DNA of 7,200 bases from Vallitaleaceae bacterium (GTDB taxonomy: Bacteria; Bacillota; Clostridia; Lachnospirales; Vallitaleaceae). Below the pieces are notes generated by a model that made no database searches, was not told the origin of the DNA, and worked only from the letters and a program-made list of their open reading frames with translations. The stretch is from the NCBI GenBank assembly GCA_027858555.1, contig JAQICP010000460.1:1-7200 (forward strand). Direction: 5' to 3'. The position numbers and the translations under genes were made by a program. Below are positions 1-5,588 of the stretch, piece after piece (position 1 is the first letter of the stretch; every line of letters starts with the position of its first letter).

Positions 1-1043
1 TAAGCATATTTTTCTTTTAGTCCTTTAATAGTTGCAATCCAATCTGGATTTTGTTTTTGCTCAAGATTAGCAAGCAACTCTATTAACGCCATTTTAGCGT
101 CTCCGATAACATAATCGTCTATAGCAACATTTTTATTAATCTCAGCTGGATCTATATCAAACTGAATAATCTTTGCCTTCTTAGCAAAAAGCTTCTCATT
201 ACCTACTACTCTGTCACTAAATCTTACACCAATACATATAATGAGATCAGCTTGGTTAAAGGTAATATTAGAAGTCATAGAACCATGCATACCAACAAAT
301 CCAATATGAAGAGGATGCTCTTTAGGAATACAACCAATACCCATCATAGAAGTAGAAAGGGGTGCACCTAGTCTTTCTGCAAGTGCTGTTACTTCTGCGT
401 CTGCATCTGCTCTTGTAATACCGCCACCTGCGAATATAAGGGGTTGTTTTGCTTCTGCAATCATCTCATAGATAGCTGCTGGAATAACTGGTTTCATTTT
501 AATAATCTCACGAGGTTTTTCTGGTGTATATTCAGCTATATCTGTTGTGATATTCTTAGGAATATCAATATGTACAGGTCCTGGTCTGCCTTCTTGAGCA
601 ATGTAAAATGCTTCTCTTACAACTCCTGCCAAATCATTAACATCTTTTACCATGTAATTATGTTTTGTTATTGGCATCATAATACCATGTGAATCAACTT
701 CTTGAAAACTGTCATTACCAATCTGACTAAGTGGTACGTTACCAGTAATAGCAATCAATGGCACAGAATCAAGGTAAGCATCTGCAATACCCGTTACTAA
801 GTTAGTGGAACCTGGTCCCGATGTCGCGATACACACGCCTACTTGATTAGTTGACTTGGCATAACCTTCTGCAGCATGGGTAGCACCTTGTTCGTGTGAC
901 GTTAGGATATGTGTAATATTGTCTCTATTTTTGTATAATTCATCATATATGATAATAGTTGCTGCTCCAGGATAACCAAACAATGTATCTACACCTTGCT
1001 CTTTTAAACATTCAATTAATATCTGCGCTCCATTTAATTTCAT
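1..1043 (-). CDS. ilvB: Acetolactate synthase large subunit, 3' end beyond window
   Basis: Thiamine-diphosphate enzyme that condenses two pyruvates to 2-acetolactate (valine/leucine branch), or pyruvate with 2-ketobutyrate (isoleucine branch), in the cytoplasm. The window holds the first 347 codons; the C-terminal ThDP-binding domain lies off the edge. Visible are the N-terminal FGYPGAATIIIYDEL motif (residues 22-36), the family's catalytic glutamate in SHEQGATHAAEGYA (Glu51), the ATSGPGSTNLVTGIADAY segment, and the start of the central FAD/ThDP_M domain from about residue 190 (QPLIFAGGGI; VRFSDRV). The ATG at 1043 is supported by an AAAGGAG ribosome site 8 bases upstream and by the family's usual start just before the first helix. 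A T-box leader upstream implies control by charging of a branched-chain tRNA. Other genes of the pathway (ilvN, ilvC, ilvD, leuA) would be expected downstream but are not visible. Identification as an acetolactate synthase rather than another ThDP carboligase rests on these motifs plus the T-box. Confidence 0.93.
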   Translation of the reverse strand, partial: MKLNGAQILIECLKEQGVDTLFGYPGAATIIIYDELYKNRDNITHILTSHEQGATHAAEGYAKSTNQVGVCIATSGPGSTNLVTGIADAYLDSVPLIAITGNVPLSQIGNDSFQEVDSHGIMMPITKHNYMVKDVNDLAGVVREAFYIAQEGRPGPVHIDIPKNITTDIAEYTPEKPREIIKMKPVIPAAIYEMIAEAKQPLIFAGGGITRADADAEVTALAERLGAPLSTSMMGIGCIPKEHPLHIGFVGMHGSMTSNITFNQADLIICIGVRFSDRVVGNEKLFAKKAKIIQFDIDPAEINKNVAIDDYVIGDAKMALIELLANLEQKQNPDWIATIKGLKEKYA

Positions 1044-1051
1044 ATTAACAT

Positions 1052-1058
1052 CTCCTTT
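1052..1058 (-). promoter_or_regulatory. Ribosome binding site of ilvB
   Basis: AAAGGAG on the minus strand ends 8 bases before the ATG at 1043 and fixes that start. It lies about 70 bases downstream of the T-box terminator's U-tract, so it is not part of the attenuator fold and translation should follow simply from transcription readthrough. Confidence 0.8.
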
Positions 1059-1129
1059 GATATGGTGGTTGAAATGATCCGTGATGGTTTGTAGCTCTGT
1101 ATTCTTATGAAGTACCAAATCAGAGTATT

Positions 1130-1165
1130 AAAAAAACCCCCATCCTATAACCTATAGGACGAAGG
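1130..1165 (-). terminator. Intrinsic terminator of the T-box leader (attenuator)
   Basis: On the minus strand, bases 1165-1153 and 1149-1137 can form an uninterrupted 13-base-pair stem (some G-U pairs) closed by a GGU loop. Seven U residues follow at 1136-1130. The upstream arm contains the CGUCCU that would otherwise pair with the T-box side of the antiterminator, so the two folds exclude each other. This is the expected default fold when the matching tRNA is charged. Confidence 0.92.
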
Positions 1166-1175
1166 TAACTATTCT

Positions 1176-1189
1176 CCGTGGTACCACCT
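1176..1189 (-). promoter_or_regulatory. Conserved T-box sequence / antiterminator 5' strand
   Basis: AGGUGGUACCACGG matches the T-box consensus (AGGGUGGUACCGCG) closely. AGG can pair with CCU and ACGGA with UUCGU in the upstream arm of the terminator (about 1163-1153). This leaves the UGGUACC bulge, whose first four bases contact the tRNA acceptor end. Confidence 0.93.
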
Positions 1190-1432
1190 AAATTTGCTTT
1201 CGCACACTCATTCATAATACAGGACAAATCCGATATTACAGCCCTTGTAACGGTGGGTTTCCGTTGAAGCCTACTCTCTTGCGATTTCAGTTCAAAGCTC
1301 CAAGGCTACCTTCCTTTATTCCCTCATGAAGAATTTCCACCACTGGTTTTCACCAACATCTTCTCTCTTGTTTTTGGGCTATAAAGTACTCTTCCTCTTC
1401 ATTGCTGATATTGTTATTAATATATTGTTATT

Positions 1433-1461
1433 ATAATAATCGATTCTAGATCGTTTGTCAA
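1433..1461 (-). promoter_or_regulatory. Sigma-A promoter of the ilvB T-box transcript
   Basis: A perfect TTGACA -35 box (1461-1456), a 17-base spacer and a TATTAT -10 box (1438-1433) predict a start near 1426, just upstream of stem I. The -10/start region contains the direct repeat ATTGTTATTA (plus strand 1410-1419 and 1424-1433), which may only reflect AT richness. With a T-box downstream, the promoter itself is probably constitutive. Confidence 0.85.
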
Positions 1462-1477
1462 TGGTTTATTTTTGCAT

Positions 1478-1511
1478 GAATAGTATTATCTAATTACAAA
1501 AGATACTATCC
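1478..1511 (-). other. Hairpin at the end of prfC, weak terminator candidate
   Basis: On the minus strand, bases 1511-1503 and 1486-1478 can pair over 9 base pairs, starting with the last base of the prfC stop codon, around a loop of 16 bases. No U-run follows (the next bases are AUGCAAAAAUAAACC), so it is not a canonical intrinsic terminator. It may protect or process the prfC 3' end, or be fortuitous. It is the only structure visible between prfC and the ilvB promoter. Confidence 0.35.
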
Positions 1512-3115
1512 TAACTATAATCAAAAGATGTTTCTCTTAGCACCAACCCATCCGTTCTCTCTTCAAGCCTACTAATAGACCATTCATATTCAAAAAGAAT
1601 GACATGTTGATTGTCTTTGTCCATTGCAATAGCTGAGTTCATCATGACTGAGAGTCTGTCAATATCGAAGTCTGAATTGACCCAACGGATATATCGATAT
1701 GGTTGTTCCTGTGTTCTTATTTCAACACCATATTCATTGGTCAGGCGATATTTTAGGACTTCTAATTGCAATAACCCAACAACACCAACAATTAGTTCTT
1801 CTGAGCCTGCAAATGGTTTTCTAAAAATCTGAATAGAGCCCTCTTCTGTTAGCTGTCCAATCCCTTTAAGGAATTGCTTACGTTTCATCGCATTAACGGT
1901 TGAAATCTTAATGAAGTGTTCTGGTGAAAATGATGGTATGTTATCAAATAGAAGTTCTGTACTGTTTTCCGACAAAGTATCACCAATATTATAGATACCG
2001 GTATCATGAAGACCAATAATATCGCCAGCATAAGCTGATTCTACTATCACTCTGTCTTGAGCCATAAATTGTTGTGGTTGACTCAGTTTGATTTTTTTAC
2101 CTGTATTAACATGATTAATCATCATCCCTTTTTTATATTCTCCAGAACAAATACGAAGAAAGGCGATTCTATCTCTATGTGCAGGGTTCATATTAGCTTG
2201 AATTTTGAAAATAAATCCATTCAAATTATTTTCTTCTGGGTCAATATAACCTTTATTACTTTTGCGAGGTAATGGCGAAGGTGTCATCTGTAGGAATGCT
2301 TTCAAAAATGGCTCTACACCAAAATTCGTAAGAGCACTACCAAAAAATACCGGTGTTAATTCACCAGTCAGTATTTTATGTAAGTCGAATTCATCGCCTG
2401 CTACATCAAGTAGCTCGATATCATCCAGTAACTTTTGATGAAGCGTGTCCCCAAGAAGTCCTTTGAATTTTTCTTCCTTGGCATCTCCTGTGATGATTTT
2501 GGCCATGGATTGACCATGATTACCTTCGTTAAATAACTCAACGCGTTTTTCAAGACGATTGTAAACGCCTCTAAAATCCTTGCCATTCCCAATGGGCCAA
2601 TCAATAGGATATGAGTGAATACCAAGTGCCTCTTCTAAATCATCTATTAGATCAAATGGGTCCATACCTTGGCGATCCATTTTATTGATAAATGTAAAGA
2701 TGGGTATGCTTCTCATTTTACAGACATGAAATAATTTTTTAGTCTGAGCCTCAACGCCTTTGTTACTATCAATAACCATTACGGCACTATCAGAAGCAAT
2801 GAGCGTACGATATGTATCTTCACTAAAGTCTTGATGGCCAGGTGTATCGAGTATGTTAATGCAGAAATCATCATAATTAAACTGCAGCACCGATGATGCT
2901 ACTGAAATACCCCTTTGTTTTTCAATTTCCATCCAGTCAGAAACGGCGTGTTTATTAGAACGCCTGGATTTGACTGTTCCCGCTTCTCTGATTGCGCCTC
3001 CGTATAACAAAAATTTCTCTGTTAGAGTTGTTTTACCCGCATCAGGATGTGATATGATTGCAAATGTTCTACGACGTTTTATTTCTTCTGAAAATGTATA
3101 TTGCGTATTTGACAT
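1511..3115 (-). CDS. prfC: Peptide chain release factor 3 (RF3), translational GTPase
   Basis: Cytoplasmic GTPase that removes RF1/RF2 from the ribosome after peptide release and so speeds termination. The protein is 534 residues, close to the usual length of about 530. The GTP-binding motifs are in order: P-loop SHPDAGKT (22-29), switch I WMEIEKQRGISVASS (61-75), DTPGH (90-94), NKMD (144-147) and the G5-like GSAL (259-262). The RF3-type segments TPVFFGSALTNFGV, GFIFKIQANMNPAHRDRIAF and LLQLEVLKYRL cover domains II and III. Domain structure and length separate it from EF-G, BipA and TetM-type proteins, because it lacks domains IV and V. The ATG at 3115 has a GAAAGGT ribosome site about 6-7 bases upstream. 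It is a single gene with its own putative promoter about 70-100 bases upstream, behind a CAAT-rich leader. Switch I reads SVASS where many RF3 proteins have a threonine (for example SVTSS). Confidence 0.97.
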   Translation of the reverse strand: MSNTQYTFSEEIKRRRTFAIISHPDAGKTTLTEKFLLYGGAIREAGTVKSRRSNKHAVSDWMEIEKQRGISVASSVLQFNYDDFCINILDTPGHQDFSEDTYRTLIASDSAVMVIDSNKGVEAQTKKLFHVCKMRSIPIFTFINKMDRQGMDPFDLIDDLEEALGIHSYPIDWPIGNGKDFRGVYNRLEKRVELFNEGNHGQSMAKIITGDAKEEKFKGLLGDTLHQKLLDDIELLDVAGDEFDLHKILTGELTPVFFGSALTNFGVEPFLKAFLQMTPSPLPRKSNKGYIDPEENNLNGFIFKIQANMNPAHRDRIAFLRICSGEYKKGMMINHVNTGKKIKLSQPQQFMAQDRVIVESAYAGDIIGLHDTGIYNIGDTLSENSTELLFDNIPSFSPEHFIKISTVNAMKRKQFLKGIGQLTEEGSIQIFRKPFAGSEELIVGVVGLLQLEVLKYRLTNEYGVEIRTQEQPYRYIRWVNSDFDIDRLSVMMNSAIAMDKDNQHVILFEYEWSISRLEERTDGLVLRETSFDYS

Positions 3116-3121
3116 GTTAAG

Positions 3122-3128
3122 ACCTTTC
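3122..3128 (-). promoter_or_regulatory. Ribosome binding site of prfC
   Basis: GAAAGGT on the minus strand sits about 6 bases before the ATG at 3115. It is a moderate rather than perfect match and is the only purine-rich tract near this start. Confidence 0.6.
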
Positions 3129-3143
3129 TATTACTGCTTTTAC

Positions 3144-3186
3144 ATTGCTATTGTATTGCTGTTGCATTGTTATTGCAACCTCATTG
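3144..3186 (-). repeat. CAAT-rich low-complexity leader of prfC with hairpin
   Basis: CAAT (ATTG on the plus strand) occurs six times in 43 bases, at 3144, 3150, 3155, 3166, 3172 and 3183, spaced 5, 6 or 11 bases. Within it GTTGCA and TGCAAC (plus strand 3161-3166 and 3174-3179) form a perfect 6-base-pair inverted repeat around a 7-base loop. The predicted transcript start is near 3180, so the mRNA would begin with this hairpin. No known riboswitch or leader peptide is recognised. Confidence 0.55.
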
Positions 3187-3215
3187 ATGGTATAACTTTC
3201 CATGACAAATGTCAA
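3187..3215 (-). promoter_or_regulatory. Putative sigma-A promoter of prfC
   Basis: A TTGACA -35 box (3215-3210), 17 bases and TACCAT (3192-3187, 4 of 6 matches) predict a start near 3180. TATACC at a 15-base spacing is an alternative -10. The -35 box overlaps the dyad TGACA-AA-TGTCA (plus strand 3203-3214), a possible operator or chance symmetry. Confidence 0.5.
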
Positions 3216-3301
3216 TCAAATCATAGGATTTCACGTAAATATCTTACAGCAAGTACTATCATAATAAGGTTTGTCATTAGATTAATCCTATCTATAAATA
3301 C

Positions 3302-3320
3302 TACGGCTGATATAGCCATA
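3302..3320 (-). other. Short hairpin after sdaAA, possible weak terminator
   Basis: On the minus strand UAUGGCU and AGCCGUA pair over 7 base pairs (one U-G) around an AUAUC loop, starting about 18 bases after the sdaAA stop. The following bases are AU-rich but contain no U-run, so termination would be weak or factor-dependent. It may serve as a 3' processing barrier. Nothing else between 3337 and the prfC promoter looks like a terminator. Confidence 0.3.
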
Positions 3321-3337
3321 CTGCTTCCTTTTACTGA

Positions 3338-4210
3338 CTACATCAAATCCCTTTCGATTCTTCGTCCTGTCTTTGTATCAGCGAGGCCCGATTCAGAAGT
3401 TTCTTTCAGACTTGTGGGCATTTCATCCCCAATAGCCTTCATGGCACTGATGACCTCATCAATAGGAATCACACTTTCAATCCCAGCAAGTGCCATATCG
3501 GTAGCTGCAAATACTTGCGCCACACCGATTGCATTACGTTTTATACAAGGCACCTCAACTAGGCCAGCCACTGGATCACAGACTAGCCCTAGTACACTCT
3601 TAAGGGCGATTGCAGCACCATGACCTATTTGGTTTGGTGAGCCGCCCATTAACTCAATTAAAGCTACCGTCGCCATAGCTGTGGCGCTACCACACTCTGC
3701 CTGACAACCTCCCTGGGCACCTGCTAGTGTTGCCGCAGTCGCTATGACCATTCCTAGAGAAGAAGCTGTAAACATGGCTCTAACAACCGCCTCATCACTT
3801 AGTTTTAAGGATTGCTGAACTGACCATAATGCAGCTGGCATAATGCCACAAGCACCTGCTGTCGGAGCGGCTACTATGCGTCCCATACAAGCATTGACTT
3901 CAGCTACTGCCAGTGCAGAAGCAATAGCATTAGATAAATTCTCTCCACAGATTGACTTGCCCAAATCTGCATATGTCTTCATTCTGACGGCGTCACCACC
4001 AATTAAGCCACTGGTGCTTTTTTCACTGGTATTGGACCCCGTCATGATTGCATCTTTCATCACCATGTAATTGTTAGTCATACGGTCTATTAGGGCTTCT
4101 TCACTTATCTCAAGGGCATGTATCTGGTCTTCAATAATCAGCTCACTAATCCTGCAATTATTCTCTTTTGCTAATATTATAATTTTCTGAAATTCATCGA
4201 ACTTAAGCAT
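3338..4210 (-). CDS. sdaAA: L-serine dehydratase, iron-sulfur-dependent, alpha subunit
   Basis: Large subunit of the oxygen-sensitive [4Fe-4S] L-serine ammonia-lyase, which deaminates serine to pyruvate and ammonia with the adjacent beta subunit. The 290-residue product matches the usual length of about 300. Conserved segments are MTGSNTSEKSTSGLIGGDA (residues 56-74), APTAGACGIMPAALW (115-129, Cys121), GGCQAECGSATAMA (Cys169, Cys173), CDPVAGLVEVPC (Cys211, Cys222) and the C-terminal LADTKTGRR. These cysteines include the expected cluster ligands, though exact assignment needs an alignment. The ATG at 4210 is preferred because AAAGGTG lies 5 bases upstream. A GTG at 4228 in the same frame has no ribosome site and would place that site inside the gene. 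It starts 29 bases after the sdaAB stop, so the two are almost certainly co-transcribed. The enzyme suits an anaerobe and supplies pyruvate. Confidence 0.96.
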   Translation of the reverse strand: MLKFDEFQKIIILAKENNCRISELIIEDQIHALEISEEALIDRMTNNYMVMKDAIMTGSNTSEKSTSGLIGGDAVRMKTYADLGKSICGENLSNAIASALAVAEVNACMGRIVAAPTAGACGIMPAALWSVQQSLKLSDEAVVRAMFTASSLGMVIATAATLAGAQGGCQAECGSATAMATVALIELMGGSPNQIGHGAAIALKSVLGLVCDPVAGLVEVPCIKRNAIGVAQVFAATDMALAGIESVIPIDEVISAMKAIGDEMPTSLKETSESGLADTKTGRRIERDLM

Positions 4211-4215
4211 ATATA

Positions 4216-4222
4216 CACCTTT
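4216..4222 (-). promoter_or_regulatory. Ribosome binding site deciding the sdaAA start
   Basis: AAAGGTG on the minus strand is 5 bases before the ATG at 4210. It lies within the longer open frame that begins with GTG at 4228, which argues against that upstream start. Confidence 0.75.
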
Positions 4223-4239
4223 CTTCACTGATACATTAT

Positions 4240-4899
4240 CTATATCGCTTTCACAGTTGCTACTGATTTTACCAATTCATAACCTTTGATTTCTTCCATT
4301 ATATGCGTTCCAATTTTTTGATCGACTTCGATGACCATCACTGCCTCGCCACCTTTGTCGTATCTGTATAACTTCATCTGGGCAATATTAATATGGCTGC
4401 TTGCAAGGAGATTCGCCACTTGTGCAACAGCGCCTTCTCTATCATAATGAGAAATAATAAGGGTGTGATACTCGCAGGTAAATGATACTTTTAAGTCATT
4501 AATCCGACTAACCCTGACATTACCACCGCCTATGGATGATCCCATAACAGTAACTTCATTGCTATCTTTGTCTTTCAATTGAATCTTAACAGTATTTGGA
4601 TGATATCCTTTTGCCCTGTCTGTTGTGAATGTTACCACAAGACCTGCTTGCGCGGCTGCTTGTATGGCGGTTTTTATACCCGCATCATCTACCTTCATAC
4701 CAAGAATGCCACCAATTATTGCTTTATCGGTACCGTGTCCTTTGTGCGTTTTTGCAAAAGAGCCATAAAGTGTGATATTCGCTTCTTTTACTGCATAACC
4801 AAATATAGCTGTAGCAATCTGTCCCAGTCTGACTGCTCCAGCAGTGTGTGAACTAGATGGACCGATCATAATTGGACCAATAATATCAAAGACGTTCAT
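4240..4899 (-). CDS. sdaAB: L-serine dehydratase, iron-sulfur-dependent, beta subunit
   Basis: Small subunit of the two-chain bacterial serine dehydratase. The 219-residue product matches the roughly 220 expected. The N-terminal domain holds GPSSSHTAGAVRLG (residues 13-26), the family signature, then GSFAKTHKGHGTDKAIIGG (46-64) and GSSIGGG (120-126). A C-terminal ACT domain (about 145-215: YHTLIISHYDREGAVAQVAN, then INIAQMKLYR) is typical of this subunit and usually has a structural or ligand-sensing role. The ATG at 4899 is chosen because a perfect AGGAGG lies 6 bases upstream and the protein then begins at the family-typical MNVFDIIGPIM. The frame stays open to an ATG at 5046, but that extension has no homologous character and contains the promoter. 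It is the first gene of the sdaAB-sdaAA operon. Confidence 0.96.
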   Translation of the reverse strand: MNVFDIIGPIMIGPSSSHTAGAVRLGQIATAIFGYAVKEANITLYGSFAKTHKGHGTDKAIIGGILGMKVDDAGIKTAIQAAAQAGLVVTFTTDRAKGYHPNTVKIQLKDKDSNEVTVMGSSIGGGNVRVSRINDLKVSFTCEYHTLIISHYDREGAVAQVANLLASSHINIAQMKLYRYDKGGEAVMVIEVDQKIGTHIMEEIKGYELVKSVATVKAI

Positions 4900-4905
4900 A
4901 ATCTG

Positions 4906-4911
4906 CCTCCT
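4906..4911 (-). promoter_or_regulatory. Ribosome binding site deciding the sdaAB start
   Basis: A perfect AGGAGG with a 6-base spacer to the ATG at 4899. It excludes the in-frame upstream starts, of which the furthest is at 5046. Confidence 0.9.
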
Positions 4912-4927
4912 GTTTTTTTCTATAACC

Positions 4928-4936
4928 ATTATATCA
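4928..4936 (-). promoter_or_regulatory. Extended -10 promoter of the sdaAB-sdaAA operon
   Basis: TGATATAAT on the minus strand is a perfect extended -10 (TGnTATAAT), predicting a start near 4921 and a short leader of about 22 bases. No good -35 box lies 16-18 bases upstream (the 17-base position reads TCTGCG). This suggests dependence on the extended -10 or on an activator. Confidence 0.6.
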
Positions 4937-4961
4937 TATGACAATAAAAACGCAGAACAAA

Positions 4962-5014
4962 GTGTACCTCCAGTACGCGTTTTCCACAGTGAATATGCCA
5001 TGTATGATATATTC
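4962..5014. promoter_or_regulatory. Possible operator dyads upstream of sdaAB
   Basis: Two imperfect symmetrical elements lie upstream of the sdaAB promoter. One is two GTAC words separated by CTCCA (about 4963-4975 on the plus strand). The other is GAATAT and ATATTC arms (about 4991-5014) separated by 12 bases. Position upstream of a -35-poor promoter would suit an activator, but neither matches an operator I recognise. Confidence 0.25.
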
Positions 5015-5044
5015 ATTTTTCTAACAGGGAGCTTCCTACTGCAC

Positions 5045-5086
5045 AAAAAAAGCAGTAAGACCGTTATACTGTCTTACTGCTTTTTT
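5045..5086. terminator. Strong bidirectional intrinsic terminator after ppnP
   Basis: A perfect 10-base-pair stem (GCAGTAAGAC at 5052-5061 and GTCTTACTGC at 5071-5080) encloses a 9-base loop. It is flanked by seven A at 5045-5051 and six T at 5081-5086, so it has a U-run in either direction. On the minus strand it starts about 20 bases after the ppnP stop and separates that gene from the sda operon. There is no plus-strand gene for it to serve. Confidence 0.93.
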
Positions 5087-5106
5087 ATCATATAATGTAA
5101 GTGTTA

Positions 5107-5421
5107 CTAATCCCTGATGTAGGAACAGCAATAATCTGCTATGCCTTCAATCATCAATTTGAAACTGGAATTCGCTTTGACTTCAAACGAATCGCCGGGT
5201 TCAAAGATCTCCCATGTATCGCAATCAGGTAAGAGAACTTTCATTCTGCCACCTAATACTTCCATGATTTCTTTTGCTTCTGTTGAAAACTCGTATTCTC
5301 CAGGTTGCATAATCCCTAGGGTTTTCTTTTCACCTGATTCAAAGATAATCGTTCTACTTGTTACTTTACCATCAAAATAAATGTTCGCTCTCTTAACAAT
5401 ACTAACTCGATCAAACTGCAT
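5107..5421 (-). CDS. ppnP: Pyrimidine/purine nucleoside phosphorylase PpnP (cupin, former DUF1255/YaiE)
   Basis: Small cupin-fold enzyme. The E. coli family member phosphorolyses a broad range of ribonucleosides to free base and ribose 1-phosphate, which points to nucleoside salvage here. The 104-residue product is about ten residues longer at the N-terminus than the 94-residue E. coli protein. Recognisable blocks are ANIYFDGKVTSRTI (about 13-26), LGIMQPGEYEFSTEAKEIMEV (about 35-55), LPDCDTWEIFEPGDSFEV (about 64-81) and the terminal DYCCSYI, all matching the PpnP pattern. The ATG at 5421 is chosen because GGAGG lies 5 bases upstream; the in-frame ATG at 5433 overlaps that ribosome site. It is a single gene with its own promoter and terminator. 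Substrate range is inferred from the family only. Confidence 0.92.
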   Translation of the reverse strand: MQFDRVSIVKRANIYFDGKVTSRTIIFESGEKKTLGIMQPGEYEFSTEAKEIMEVLGGRMKVLLPDCDTWEIFEPGDSFEVKANSSFKLMIEGIADYCCSYIRD

Positions 5422-5426
5422 AGAAT

Positions 5427-5431
5427 CCTCC
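5427..5431 (-). promoter_or_regulatory. Ribosome binding site deciding the ppnP start
   Basis: GGAGG on the minus strand is 5 bases before the ATG at 5421 and overlaps the alternative in-frame ATG at 5433. The shorter, 104-residue product is therefore preferred. Confidence 0.8.
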
Positions 5432-5474
5432 ATAACGTCATAACCATTTTATACTGTTTAGTAACTTTTCACCT

Positions 5475-5486
5475 AGTGATTCACTT
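5475..5486. promoter_or_regulatory. Small dyad in the ppnP leader
   Basis: AGTGATTCACT on the plus strand is a perfect 5+1+5 palindrome within the roughly 94-base 5' untranslated region. It lies about 30-40 bases downstream of the predicted start. It could be an operator or an RNA element, but it is short enough to occur by chance. Confidence 0.2.
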
Positions 5487-5521
5487 ACACATTTCAATCT
5501 CATGCCCTCGACATTCTTATA

Positions 5522-5550
5522 ACTATACTAGGCAATTTTATGATTGTCAA
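5522..5550 (-). promoter_or_regulatory. Sigma-A promoter of ppnP
   Basis: A perfect TTGACA (5550-5545), a 17-base spacer and TATAGT (5527-5522, 5 of 6) predict a start near 5515. The promoter lies between the cotH stop at 5589 and ppnP, so ppnP need not be transcribed from the cotH promoter. No intrinsic terminator is visible after cotH, so readthrough is possible. Confidence 0.82.
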
Positions 5551-5588
5551 TGGATTTTTCTTATTAACTCAGTGCAAACGTAGTGCAT

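Larger units (their letters stand above)
1130..1426 (-). ncRNA. T-box riboswitch leader upstream of ilvB
   Basis: The leader RNA of ilvB carries the T-box parts in order. The 5' half of stem I has a GA-rich AGUA segment (1390-1387). An AGAGAG-type bulge and a distal loop follow. The 3' half of stem I has a helix, CUUUAU (1386-1381) with AUAAAG (1319-1314), flanking the specifier loop. The linker contains AAGAGAGUAGG. Stem III is AACGG (minus strand 1265-1261) pairing with CCGUU (1253-1249). Then come the conserved T-box sequence AGGUGGUACCACGG (1189-1176) and an intrinsic terminator. In the specifier loop the order GAA-G-GUA-G suggests GUA (valine) at 1309-1307, followed by a purine as usual; a GGU (glycine) reading cannot be excluded from sequence alone. 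The UGGU of the T-box bulge would pair with an ACCA tRNA end, as expected for valine, leucine or isoleucine tRNAs. Known family behaviour: uncharged tRNA stabilises the antiterminator and turns the operon on. The 5' boundary is inferred from the promoter. Confidence 0.93.

Noticed and set aside
444..692. Plus-strand open frame of 82 codons within the ilvB region
   Set aside because: Cys/Phe/Asn-rich antisense shadow of ilvB, whose minus-strand frame is continuous and motif-rich.
1095..1125. CTCTG...CAGAG inverted repeat between the T-box terminator and ilvB
   Set aside because: Only 5 base pairs with a loop of about 20 bases; not distinguishable from chance.
3144..3186. CRISPR or true tandem-repeat array in the prfC leader
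   Set aside because: Units are only 4-6 bases, irregularly spaced and degenerate; no spacers or adjacent cas genes.
2970..3623. Plus-strand open frame of 217 codons spanning the prfC start, the intergenic region and the sdaAA 3' end
   Set aside because: It is antisense to two confidently identified genes, has no ribosome site and shows no recognisable domain; its composition mirrors the opposite strand.
4900..5046. N-terminal extension of sdaAB to an upstream ATG
   Set aside because: The extension contains the promoter and the AGGAGG site, lacks family similarity, and would make the protein about 50 residues longer than its relatives.
5551..5588. Possible terminator after the CotH gene (TGCACT/AGTGCA words)
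   Set aside because: The repeated AGTGCA words are direct rather than inverted repeats, and no U-run follows.
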